From Phoebastria nigripes (taxonomy: Eukaryota > Chordata > Aves > Procellariiformes > Diomedeidae), in assembly GCA_035582835.1 (NCBI GenBank), contig JAYKAV010000778.1, positions 4,329,973 to 4,393,972 on the forward strand: a DNA stretch of 64,000 nt, given 5' to 3'. Positions 23,461 to 35,895 of the stretch are shown piece after piece. Made by a program: the position numbers and the translations under genes. Within the stretch, counting starts at the first letter, position 1. Each line of letters opens with the position of its first letter. The notes under the pieces are model-generated. The model was not told the origin of the DNA, searched no databases, and saw only the letters and a program-made list of their open reading frames with translations.

Positions 23461-26178
23461 TGACACATGTGATTCTTAAGCATGTCAATGCAATCTTGAG
23501 TAGAAAGGCAGCATTCATTATCCTCATTCCATTCACGGGGCATAGAGAAATTACTTTTTTATTTAATCTTCCAAAGGAAGCCTCTGGCAAATCAGTATTA
23601 GAACCAAATTCTTAGGAGTCTACTCAGAGCCCTGACTAAAAAAAAAAATACATCCTTCCCACCCATCATATAGGCAACATCTGTTCATTCATATTGAAAT
23701 TACTAGCGACATGGGAACATGCGTGTGAACGCTCACACACAAATGCTATTCAAAGTGCTGAACGCTATCAATAAATATTAGCCACGTGCATTCAACAGTT
23801 ACCAAAAAGAAGAGGGATCTAGTTCACGTGCCTCTCTCTCCGCGTGCAGTTGTTTACTGTTGTGCTCATGACAGTGCTTTGCCCAAGAAACCGTATGACA
23901 GAGCGGTCCCTACAAAGGGACACCTTCCGCTGGAAATGCCCCCTCGGCGGCAGCAGCAAGAGCTTCTGAACATCTCCTCCTGCCTGACGCAGCTAGTATC
24001 CATCTCTTCTGGAGAAGCGCAGCAGGCCAGAAAGACACAACCCAAAGGCCCCCCAACAGCTGGATCACGCTGCATTAAGGACTCACCCTCCCATTCAAGT
24101 CAACGGGACTTGTTTAATTACGACAACGTGGCACAAACCCAGGGCATATATATCACAGCAGTTGGAATTCATCCTGTCTGGAGGCAACCAGTGAGCGGTA
24201 CTGGGGAAAAAATACCCTCCATCACATTCATTCAATTAATTCAAGTAGCAAATGCCTCTTAACAGGTCTGCGTACATTACACAGAACGTCCAGTGCTAAC
24301 AATACATGTGTTTAAAACTAGAACACTGTATAAAATAACACCTGCGAAAACAATTTCCAATTCTGGCAGGATTTTTTTTTCTTTTAAATTTAGAAAACTT
24401 CATTTATTTTTCCAGCATAAGGAAATGCCTTTATGAAGACTTTTTGAGGGATAATGCTTCATGAAAATATCATTTTTACAATTATTTCTCTTGCCATGCT
24501 CAAAATCCTAACATTAAAGATATTACTTTATCTTCTTATACACATGAAAAGGCTGATAAATATATGAAGAAATCATCCAGTTAGGTCATTATGAAAGGAG
24601 TTTGCTAAATTTTTGAGCCATGGAATTCCAACATTTCTTATCTTTAATGGAAGTAGAGCATGGGGAGTAATTGATGATCGGTTGGTCCTAAGAGAGCTCT
24701 TTAGCAGTCGCTTTGGGGCAAAAAGCATAATAAAGAAAATATTTTTAAAAATCTTGGGAGTCGGGCAGCTTAAAGATCTCTTCAATTTCTCTCTCTTTTG
24801 TCTTACCACGTAATGAAGGTACAGACAAACCTATTCATTTTATAAACCTATTCGTTCATCTCCTGATCTCTACCTACTCTACACTGTCCATCTTAAGTTT
24901 GGAACATCAAACAGCAAAAAAACCTCCAGGTCCCAGTTTCCCAGGTCTGGGCAAGCAAGATGTGGAGCTAGGCAGACTTCAGATGGACTCTTAACAAATC
25001 AAAACCTTTTACAAACTTGTCTGTGTTCCCAATGACCAGGGAAAGTGCTACAGAAGAGGACTGAGAAAAGCATCTCACCCAGGACCAGCTACGCGTCCTG
25101 AAACTCTCCTCAACCAAGGTAGTTCCTAGCTGCGCTGTTAAATCAGATCACTCTCTTCTTGTTCTGCTCACGTATCCCAGCGAGATTGAGCTAAGGGCCA
25201 TTATCTTGCCTACAGACAGTAAGCGCTAGGAAAGTTTAATTTGAAATTAATCTACCCCTGAAGCGTGACTTGTTTTTCTCATCATCTTAGCTTACACCAT
25301 TACTGCAAAAATGGTATTTGCGGTCATTGAATGACGCACTAGGACTCAATTTGAACCCTGTTAGTTAGCTCGATGATTTACTTTGAGAATCTCACACGCT
25401 GACTAGATGCTTCAGAAAGATGCAGCTTCTTTATCATATATAGTCCTCATCTATACCATCTGTTCAGTTCTTCATAGCTACAGACAGTTGCCATAGTTAA
25501 GGTAGCATTTACAAACATTAAATTATTTATTCGATAAATTGTTCCTATTCCTAAACAGAGGAACATCTCTGCAACATCACCACGTTCTCTGGTACGTTTT
25601 GGAAGAGCAGACAAGCTTCATGCNAGTGGAAATAACAGGGCTCTCTTTACAGTTGGTTTGCCTGCCAGGACAAGGTGAATTTCCCCTATTCAAATGTACG
25701 TTCCAAACTTTTGATTTAAATTATTTAAATTCNTTCTGATCACATAAAGAATGAGTTCAGAAGCCTGGAGTAAGTTATCTGCAAATTTTTAGCCAACAAA
25801 TAACCATGAAAAGCAATTCTATAAATCAAGTCTTCCAGAAATTATCCTCTTCGTTACTGCTCACCAAATTCAACTCAAACGTATGAAGTAATATTTCTAC
25901 ACTTTGAAAAATTTCTGAAACAATTTATTAAAGCGCACTAGAAATTCCTAAAAGATTTCAACCAACAACAATGCGAGTTCCTGTATCACACAATGAGTAC
26001 ACAATGACCTCAATTTGTTATTTACTATTATTTTACTTACCATTGAAGGCTACGTAAGCCTCAATTTGATTGATTTGTCAGGCTTGGATGTTTGGAATCA
26101 CTGCCTAACATCTCAGTTCTATCTTATAAAAATTCACCAAATAACTTTTAGAAGAAAGAAGGGAAAATAGCATCATAC

Positions 26179-26277
26179 CTGAGATTGTGCATTAATATTG
26201 GCTCCTTCCTTAACCAGAACTTTGACAACTTCAGCTTGTCCTGCTAAGGATGCAATGTGCAGGGCTGTATTCCCTTT
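26179..26277 (-). CDS. ANK2: ANK2 exon: ankyrin repeat 3
   Basis: This 99-base, phase-0 exon encodes a 33-residue ankyrin repeat, starting [19 protein letters not shown] and ending NINAQSQ. Its acceptor is AACAG and its donor GTATGA. It lies only about 1.5 kb downstream of the repeat 2 exon, much closer than the two flanking exon gaps of 13-16 kb. The translation is identical to the mammalian ankyrin-B repeat as far as I can recall. This fits the very strong conservation of the membrane-binding domain. No break or unusual codon is seen. Confidence 0.97.
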
Positions 26278-27770
26278 CTGTTATAGGGAGGGAGAAAATG
26301 AAAGACATTACCCTTCTTTAGGAATAATTTCAGCCAGCAGTTCTTTATAACATTCATTTTTTGAGTACAATTTTACCTTACAGTTCCATGACGTTCCCTA
26401 AACATCACAGGGGATAGAACTGGTAGTTGCAGCCACGAAGATTTCTTGAGTGGTTGTGTAACATCCTAACATAACTTTTGACTGAAATTATGGAGTGTGA
26501 TTGGGGCATGGGACAAACTCCTAGGTAAAGTTTAGTACGGGCTAACAGGTTTTTTCATTTGGGTCCACAGATCATGCCCTATAGAAGGTAGCCGAAATCT
26601 AGGAGTCCTAAAATTCAAGCTGTGCATCACATGTAAAATGAGATTTCCCAGTACAACACCCAAAAGGAAGATCTGACTGTTAAGTAACAGAAACCAACCT
26701 TTTAAATGCAGAAGATAAACCTTTTTTTCTCTTCTCCAATTGGCATAAAACTAAAATGCGTATTTTTGAAAGGCGTTAACTGTAAGTTAAGAGATGCACT
26801 GCACAATACAGATAATCTCTCACAAAACAGCAGCAGTGCAGCAGCCCACTGCTTTTGTAAAAGCCTTGTATTTTTTCCAGGCCAATCTCTCACCCTGAGA
26901 GCAATATTTAAATGGCTTTAATAAACAAACAAGGTTCATAAAACCAGAACAAAACCCCAAAGTCCTATCTAGAACCCGGTGGTTCTCCCAACAGCTTCAC
27001 TGAGGGGTGACTTAAAGATGTTTTTGAAGGAGGGAACCTCTGTTTTTCCATCAATGATGGAAATCACAAGTCCAGCAAGAAGCGCTCTGAGCTGAGGACC
27101 AAGCGTTAACCTCGATGGAGATCCTGTGCATCAGAAATCATAAAAAATAGAGAGCGCCGCAGTGGTGGTAATGGAACGCAAAGGCTGAGCACAGCCAGCC
27201 AACCTAGACACTAAGAGTCAAACATTACATCGTTCAAGCCAACAAATCTGGCCCATCACAAGGAATTTACCACCATTTGTAGACAAATAACACACTGACT
27301 GAATGTTTTGGACATACGCATGTGCCTGCCTGTGGAAAGGCTGAAGGCAAAACAAATTATCACACAGGTGTTTTTTCCATTGTGCCCTTGAGTGAAAAGG
27401 CTCTGGATATGATACAGTCAATTACCAATTTTCACAGATTTGAAAAAATCTACTATTTTGAGCTATATTCACTCTCTCTATAATGGGGACCAGTCACTGG
27501 AAATAATGAAAAATCTGGCATTGCTAAAACCTTTTAATGCTTCCCCTGTAAACAGATCATACAAATAATAATCTTTGCCTCTTCATTTACTACCGATGAG
27601 CTTCAGCAAAGAACATAGACTCGCAGGCCATAATAGAAATAACATTTTAAATATCAGTGAGGTATTTATATTATCTTATTTTGTACTTTAATAATGTTTT
27701 TTTCCTAAATTTCTCCNGTGTATTTGACTTTTTCATTTTGTGAATAAACTTACAGACATGCATGAATTAC
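26278..27770 (-). other. ANK2: ANK2 intron between repeat 2 and repeat 3 exons
   Basis: This 1,493-base AT-rich intron runs from donor GTAATT to acceptor AACAG. I see no mobile element or extra exon in it. Confidence 0.9.
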
Positions 27771-27869
27771 CTTAGTGGCAGAATCCACAGCCGACCCTCT
27801 TTCCAATAATTCTTGTACCAGTCCCACATGGCCTTCTTTAGCTGCCAGGTGCAGAGCATTGAGTCCATT
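27771..27869 (-). CDS. ANK2: ANK2 exon: ankyrin repeat 2
   Basis: This 99-base, phase-0 exon encodes exactly one 33-residue ankyrin repeat, starting [19 protein letters not shown] and ending VDSATK. The acceptor is TTACAG and the donor GTAATT (a weaker donor). The ALHLAA helix start and the [10 protein letters not shown] second helix are the usual repeat core. The segment reads [13 protein letters not shown], where I recall mammalian ankyrin-B reading LLGRGSSVDSATK, so there are two substitutions at exposed positions. One exon per repeat with symmetric phase-0 boundaries is the normal layout of vertebrate ankyrin genes. The frame is intact. Confidence 0.97.
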
Positions 27870-30472
27870 CTGTAAGCACAAGGGCCGTATCAATTACAAA
27901 TATCAACTCTGAAGATACACATTCCTACCTTGCCCTGGTATAAGAAGAAGATTAGTAGCTGGAATACTATTACATCTCTTAGCTGACTGTCTACATAAGT
28001 CAGATATTTTGGACTCGGCTGGTTAAGCCAAGGCACTGTGTGACAAACTTCTCCCGTAACTTTTTTCTCATAGCAACAAAGTCATCAAAACAAACCATAT
28101 TTTGCAAGTATCCATAAGAGATTCCTTCCTTTCTGATAGTTTCGCACTTCCCCAGACTACTACCTTGGGTGTCTCCATGGAGCCCATTATTTCAAAATTT
28201 GAGTGCACATCTGCCTTCTCTTGACTGTAACCTTATCTAGCCCCACTGAGGTATTATCAACACAGAGAAATCACAGGACTTAGCCAAATTTACACAGGAT
28301 GCGTCTATTCAATCAGGATTATTCTAGGCTGATGTAGCTGTCCTGAACCCCGGACNCTCCTCCGCTCCTCTGGGATAACTGGTATCAAACAGAAAACCAA
28401 AAGCACAAGTAGACCAAAACAGTTGTCGATCACACGTGGCTCGCAAATTATATTGATCCTTGACTTAGTACCTCTGCTGGTTTCTGATGAGCAAGTCTTC
28501 ACTAAACTTTGAGGGTTTGTAGCCTCATTCAAAAAGGAAAAGAAAATTAATGAAATAAGAGCTAGGATTTTCAAAAAAAGCAGCCTAAGAAAGTTAGCGT
28601 GTAAATCCTTCTCACGTTAAATAGGAATAGGATACTTTAGCTCTTATAAATTCCAGCNGTGGAAACTGTATCTTCCTAGTATCCCTATTCCACCCAAGGC
28701 AAAAAATATAAAGTGACAGTCTATTGTAACTGAATTGCCAACCTATTTTTCACAATCCTACGGTATTTTTCATGGTACATCAGGCAGGTGACAGCAACAG
28801 ATACTGCCATTGCCCTCAAGCATTCTCTTGCTTTCCATATTGGAAGCATCATAAGCGACACTCAGGTATTTGAGTAACTTGCAGCGAGTTCAGCGCTGTG
28901 TAGTTTTTATCACTTAACTGCCTAGAGACAAGTACATAGTCATTTAAATTGCAAAATAAACAAGCAGCTTTCTGGTCTTTTATTTGTCCATCCACAGAGG
29001 CAGTTCAAGCTTGTAATTCCCAGTAGGATTTTAAAGCACTTAGCACTTCACAGGAGGCATTTAATGGGAGTGGGTCCAATGGCTGCAGACACAGCAATGC
29101 AAATGCATTTCTGAAGTAACTCCATTTAATTCTACAGTCACGTAAGCAGCACAGGCAGATTTTGTGGTCAAATTCAGAAGTGCAGCTATGAGAAAAGCAA
29201 AAGCACTGAAGGAAGGAAGGCTACATTCACAAGCTGCCAAAAGAAGAAGAATACCCTTACGCAGCCTGGTAGTTAGGAAATGTTAATGAGAAATGTGGTT
29301 TCAAATCCCATTATGTGGGTAAAGCAGCGGCAACCAGATCTTCCTTATTCCAGAGGAACACTCTTACTGCCGAGCTGCAGAGCTCTGTGCCATGCCCTGG
29401 ATCAAGGATAAATTCTTAGCCAAAATTATGTGGTGAGGTTGACCATAATCATCAAGATGAGGAACACTGTACACGTCAGTGAAATTTTTTGCAGGCTGAA
29501 AACATTTCAGAACGCTCTAATCTTCCTTGTTTTTTTTTAATCTCAGCTGAGTATTAAATAACCATAATTACTACCTACAGTGGTTGAAAGCTTTGAAACA
29601 GTATTTTGTGGGAAAACACACGGTGTTCTTCTCATTGAGAACAAAGACCTGTTCTCGTATCTAATCTCACAGATTCAGTCATCAACACTTTCTATAAGAG
29701 TATGAGCAGTAACTTTGACTCCTNACAGTTGTACAAAGCTGATGTATTGCTACGACATGTCGTTAACCTTTTCCACTCTTTGCGAGCAGACTGAAGACCA
29801 CAAACAGCCCAGAAACTGCAATATCGCATGGCCCACATGAATTACACGCACGCATTCTGAATGCAAAAAGTTGAGGGCAAGCTNCTTTTTTAGTTTACCG
29901 TGTGCCGAACTATGGAGAAAGCAAGGCTCGTCCCAGTGCTTAATCAGTAGCAATCTCTTAAGATACCTGTATTCGTACCTCTAAGACACATATCTAATGA
30001 TACCACATTAAGCAGCTGAAAGCTAATATTGTTGCATAGATTATGTGAGTTTCTTTGCAACGTGTGACTTTTTTTATTCATTAAAACATAAGCAAAATGA
30101 ATACATGAGGTCCAGTAAAAAGGTTACAGAAAGAAACTATAGCCTAAATACAGTTCCTACTGTACACATTCAAATTCCGTAATTCCTTAAATAAAGTAAG
30201 CCNGGGCAAGCAGTAGCAGAAGTAAGCGCTGCACTTTAAATGTTGAGGGCCAGCACCACTGAAGCCTTAAAGCAAGCTTTGTTCCTCCATAATCAGAACC
30301 AATGCTGTAATTATTTCCCAACCCACGTGGCTGATCCCTGCTACTTATGATGACGGAAGCTCAGATTTAATCAATGCAACTCCTCCGTTCCTGTCGACTG
30401 GATTCTTGTATTTTAGAACAACAAAGGTTTCTGACACTTCCCTTGTTCACTCCCATGCCTACCAAAAAGTTG

Positions 30473-30488
30473 TGGGGGGTGGGGTGGG
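30473..30488 (+). other. G-run cluster, weak G-quadruplex candidate
   Basis: G(6)TG(4)TG(3) in the repeat 1-2 intron. Three runs are separated by single T bases, and the first must be split for a four-tract quadruplex. It would lie on the non-template strand with respect to plus-strand reading, that is, antisense to ANK2. Confidence 0.35.
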
Positions 30489-33400
30489 AGATGAAATTAG
30501 TTGTCTGCTAAGCAAAACTGTACAGCATAGGGACTGCTCCTCCTCACAAACCATACGTATACCATAAATACCTTTCTTTTAGAGGCTCNTTTGTAATTCT
30601 AACTCTCATAAAAGAACACAATGCTAAGCCTCCCAAGCTTGGCTCTTCAAGTGTTTCCCTGCAGAGCCCGACTCCCTCCGTTCTTTCTCTGCTCTACCGC
30701 TGAGCTAGAGGCGTCAACATTTTGTATCCCGCGGAGCGCTACAAACGTGCACACATACCACCACTGCTCACAGCACTTATTATAGCGTCACCCAACATAT
30801 TTTCACCACACCAGAAAAGCCCACAGATTTCTTCTATGTCATAGATATCACCTACCTTATCTAAGCCAATCGAAACCAAGTCCCCCTGCTATTGTCTGAA
30901 AATCACCCAAGGAAGTCCATGCTACTTNTGCCTTCGTATTCAGTTGCCTCATGGAGTGATCCTCATGGAATGGAAGTTCTTCAGCCGCTGCCCGGTTCAG
31001 CGTCAATCCTGCTGTGCCATTTACCCCTTCTGGGACATCACCCAGATCGCTATTACGTCCAACGGCAATTACGGCTTATAGTATTCCTGCCTAACCCTGT
31101 TATGCCAAAGCAAACTGACCCCACGGAAAGGCATCTTCTTGGCAGAGCATCAGATCAACCTATAGTTCAAAGAATATTTTAAATCAGCGAAGCCAGCGCT
31201 GCTACCAGAAGTGCTTCTGCTTCTCCTGTCCTCTCCTCTGCTCGTTTCTATCCCCAGCCACCTTTCTGCACATCAGGTCCCTCAATCGTTCGGCGTGAGG
31301 CTGCACACGTGCTTCTGCCAGCGCAGGGGAGAGCACGGCATGGAAGCATGACCACCAAGCCAGGGCAAGGCCAGGATCACTCCTTCTGTAGCAGTATTGG
31401 CTTATTAAAAAAGAGAAAATACAGCCCCAGCAGTCGTCTAGCATTACTGCAGCTTCACTGACAAAGTGCGTACCAAAGCTGCAATGTGGGCACAGTGCGA
31501 GCTTTTACACCCTCCCCTCTAAGCTCATCTGTGACAGGTATAGAGGATAGCCTGGTAGTCCTAGAAAGCGTTACTCACCTTCTGCTGGTGAGACTTAGTG
31601 AGAAGCGTAAGGAACATAAAAACGTATAGAAGGGGGAAAGAAAACGTTTGAAGGAAGTGGGGAAAAATACTTTATACAAGTAAACGTTTGCTTGTGTTAC
31701 TTTAGTATATAATGGTCTTGGCACTGAAGAAAACAACCTCTGTTAAATATAGTGATTCTTACTTCCCTGAAGTCTACTTCCGTTCAAAGGTATTCATTAA
31801 GTACTTAATATCTTTAAGAACATTAGGAAGCAAGAATGTATATTAACAAAATTAACGCTCTTCTTACCTTTACGCCAAGAGTCTGACCCCTCATAACTCC
31901 CGTCGACTCTGATGGAAGTTGGGATGCAACTTACAGTTTCTAATTACTCTTGCCTTTGCCACACAAGGTTAGAATGGCATTTAAGCAACTTACAGAAAAA
32001 ACATCATGAAAGTCAACAAAAATAAAACAATACAAAAACCTTTTTTTTTTTTTTAATGTTTCGACATTCTCTTGAAGCACAAAATGCAATGCACTTTTAC
32101 CAAGTTCCTTCCCCTGATGCTGTGTTCACAAGCTTGTATATACACTAACAGACCAATAGCAAAGCAAAAGTTACAAAGACAATGAAAATTAAAAAGCTAT
32201 TGTGACTAACTCTGCATGGTCGTGCTAACTCCTTTACAGGTTTTGCCAGAGTTAAGGCGGCATCTGCACTCACCAGTAGAGGCTGAGACTAAAAAGCAGT
32301 ATCACAGTCTTTGTTAAAGTCAAATACTTTTCTCCATCTCTTTAATAGACGTCAGTCTAAGGTTGCTCCAAATTCTCTCCTCTGAATAAATCTCTCGGGG
32401 AAGTAAAAAGTGCCTGTGGTCAACCTCTCTTCAAGAAGGATTTGGGAAAGGGCACATTAGAGAGCTGGGCATGGCCTTCTTAAGGCCGAAGGTTTGTTGA
32501 AGTTTTTCCCAAAAATATCACAAAGATACTAAGTGGACAGTTGAAAAAAGAAAAAGAATTTCAGATTATGAAAATTCTCCCTTTATGTTGCTTTATAGCC
32601 TACGAATTCATGAAAATGAATTAACCCACTGAGTGACATCAACATGTGATACTGTCGACCTCATTATGACTACGGTGCTACTTCAGTCTATAGTTAGCAC
32701 TACTGGGAGTGTTAGCTGCTTTCCATTTGGATTAAATGAGGGAGTAATTAATAGCTGGTGCTCCGTCTCACTGTAACTGAAGCAATAAAGACACCCATCA
32801 AATTATAAAGAAGCCAACAAAACGAGAACAAAAGCCAAACAGATCTAAGTTTTAAGGAGCCTTGGAGCCAGAGGCCCCCCAAAACTACCTAATATTTGAA
32901 TCCTGTTCTGTTCGAGGTATCAGACTTCACATACATTCCTTGTGAATACAGAAGACTCCTTCAAAACAAATGCCAAATTCCATCAAATTTTTCCTTCCAA
33001 GAAAGTAACTCCATCACCATGAAAAATGACAAGCCTCCAAAGACAAGACGGGGAAACGTGACTTTACGTTGCCTTTTGGATTACCAATTCTGTTTCAAAA
33101 CACAGCAGACGGCTGACGAACCCTTCGACTTGTCAGATTTTTGGGTCTAACTTCTGCTAGAACTATGGGCTGCACAAATGCATACTGTAAAATTAAAGTT
33201 CGTTTTGCTAGTCAACATTCTGAACATTGATTCAGAAGCAAGTTGTTTTCTCTTGCTACATTAACTAGAAATAGCAACCACGTCCTAAAATAACTACATT
33301 TGTAACGTAAGGAAAAGAGCTGTAAAGGAATCAGAGATTTCCAATGGCTATAAGTTTTTCATCCTATAAAATACCAGTAATCGGATTTTTTTTAAGGGAC

Positions 33401-35739
33401 TGTTTTTAAAACAGGGGAATTTTGTCCCCTGGCATTTCTAACTCTCTCCAGAAATAAAGAAATAGAAATGATTTACGATTTTCAGAATAGATGACAGTGC
33501 TTGAATTCAGAGTAAAGTAAGCAATTCCATAACAATTTAACTTGATATGAAGGTAGCATTCAACAAAGCACAATTAAGTAATAGCTAATTCTTAACTATA
33601 TAACTCTATTAATAACTGTAACTAATCCCTGTATTCAGTATACCCAGAAACATTAAGTTCCATCGGATTTTGGAAACAGTTAAATTGGGGAAATACTTTG
33701 ATTATCTATAAAGACAGACCTCTGTGAAAACTTGGGATCTGAGAAACAAACGCTAAAACCGAAGAAAGCATCTTCCCGTGTTATCTCTGTTCAGAAAAGC
33801 TTACTCTTAACGTTATGTACTGTTCTCTGAGATGGGATCTAGTCTAAAAATAGCGTTATACTGAGAAAAAAACTCCTGCATATACAAGGCTTCATTTTTG
33901 AAAGAGCATTCAGATATCTCACTCCTAAAAATAAAATACACCCCCTGTGTTTTGCACAGAGAGTGTTAGCTTTTCCCCTTAGACAGCTGGAACGCAACCA
34001 CGTAGACTCCCCATTCAAAGCCCTTGGAGGAGGAGGAATAACTCTAAAGCCGCAGTAGCAGCTGCCACCATGGCTTATTCGCTATTCCCTAACCTCTAGA
34101 AGAGGAGTCTGCTCCCACTCCTAATAAAATTTACAATACGCCAGTGATGCTTAATCAACAGAAGCTGAGGGTCTTGGTAACGAAAAAGCTTTGTGAGCAA
34201 TTTCATATGGCAGCAGAATCGGAGTNTGCAAGAAGCTGAAGTGCCTGTTTGTGCTCAATGGATGAGAAACCAGGCTCACCAGTCCTGACGACGCAGGATG
34301 CCCNTCTCAGTTCATTCCTTGTACTTGGGAACTCCCACCGAGTAATCGATGTCTTCAGGGAAACAGATTAGCCACAGAGAGAAGTTTTTCCTGGCTAACA
34401 GCACTGAGACGATCCAAATTAGAGATTCATTTTATTCATAGATCCGCAGGGGTTATTTTAGCGGTTTTTGTTTTGTACTGTTTGTCAAGAGCTCAAAACA
34501 CTTCATACAGTCTCGAAAATTCCCGAGTTAATTCAACCCAGATGTCAGGTAAAATTACTTAATTAAATCCTGTCAATATGGGATTTTTCTGTTTTGCACA
34601 CTAGTCAACCACTTTTTTGACCCTAATAAGTGCAGGTATAAGTCCAGCTTTGATCTTAACCACAGTGCAAACCCACAGATTCTGAAAGATTCTGAAAGTT
34701 GGTGGTGGTGCCATCTATCATCCAGGAACGCTTTATCTATTTCAAGCCACTAAGAAATTACGCAGCATCTATTCTGATGTTTGCATTCATCTGGCTCTGA
34801 TTTCAGCTATACAGCGCAAGAGGAGCTTTGCCAGCCAGCTGCAGATGGGAAGCACTTTCCACAGAAGATAAATCTGCAGCAACCCTGGTCATATTCCTCT
34901 CATAGCAAGCAAGAGGATATGAACACTGGAAAAAAAACTTGTAANGCTTCCAAGCGATTATCATATTAACTGTGCTCTGTCCTGGGGGGTGATCCTTTTT
35001 GTTAATATTGGTGCTTATAATCAAGAGATAAAATTTGCTGGATCTATTTGAACATAAGAACTTGAGTCCAGATTTACTCTCTCCTAACTGGGGAACTTGA
35101 AGTTCGCCAGGTTGTGATCCATATAACTCTGCAAGTTTTTTCTTGACAGTAGGTCTTTTAATGGAAACTTTCTTCTAGACAGTAAGGCAAGATTCTTTCG
35201 ATATGTTTTCAATAAGCAGCACGTGGAAAGCCCCAGCTCTTACCCTGCTCATCATTAAATTCCTTGGCACAGACAACAGAACTGCTCTCACTTTTGTGTC
35301 CTAACTTCCATTTGACACATGCCTACTTTAATCACCTGCAGCTTTTCTTCAGCAGGGAAGGTAATGTCTCAAAATATTTTAGATTATTTCATTTCTTATT
35401 CTTCCATCTACTCTTTTTTCAAAAATAAAAAGTGGCCACAGTTGTGGGGGTTTTCATTAGTTTTGACATTTTCCCAGTCTGAATGTCAGCATATAAGTAT
35501 CAGAAAAGGAGCAAGGAATTTTATGGAGGCTTTCTTGGTGGTATAGGTAACACTTGGATAGTGTTCAGGAAAACAGTCTTCTTCAGACTACCGCTTAGCT
35601 GCATACTTAAATTAAATTAATTAGGACTTAAATGTAGTTTTGAAATGGAACGCGTAGCTAATTTTCCACAGAATTAAGCACTTGGAGATCTTGAGAATAC
35701 CAAGGAACTTTGAAAAATCTATGCCTCACACCCCAAACT

Positions 35740-35895
35740 CCTACGCCTCTGGGCACCCGTGCCCCAGCCCCCAGGCAGCGCGACGCAGCACAGCTTACGT
35801 GCTGCCTGGCACCACGCACCACCTCCCCGCAGTCTTCTCCCGGTCCTACACGGTGCACCACGTCCCAGAGACGCAGCGTGCGCGTGTTTGTTTTC
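35740..35895. promoter_or_regulatory. CpG-dense intronic patch
   Basis: About 14 CpG dinucleotides occur in roughly 160 bases of GC-rich sequence, including GCGCGACGC and GTGCGCGTG, in an otherwise AT-rich intron. Open frames run through it on both strands, but I see no good donor in the ANK2 direction. It could be an intronic promoter or enhancer, or simply a GC-rich remnant of an old repeat. Confidence 0.3.

Larger units (their letters stand above)
10457..26178 (-). other. ANK2: ANK2 intron between repeat 3 and repeat 4 exons
   Basis: At about 15.7 kb this is the largest intron in the window. It carries two CR1 fragments on the plus strand (about 11880-12490 and 16140-16407), an 11-bp tandem repeat (15689-15721), a perfect 14-bp inverted repeat (14942-14997), G-rich and A-rich tracts, and numerous isolated Ns. 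The longest frame, 158 codons at 23786-24262 on the plus strand, resembles no family I know. Confidence 0.85.

Noticed and set aside
23786..24262. 158-codon plus-strand open frame
   Set aside because: The translation resembles no known family, and it lies antisense within an ANK2 intron. No flanking splice or promoter signals are convincing. Part of it looks repeat-derived.
30892..31182. Plus-strand frame of 96 codons
   Set aside because: No recognisable domain, contains an ambiguous base, and lies antisense in an intron without splice support.
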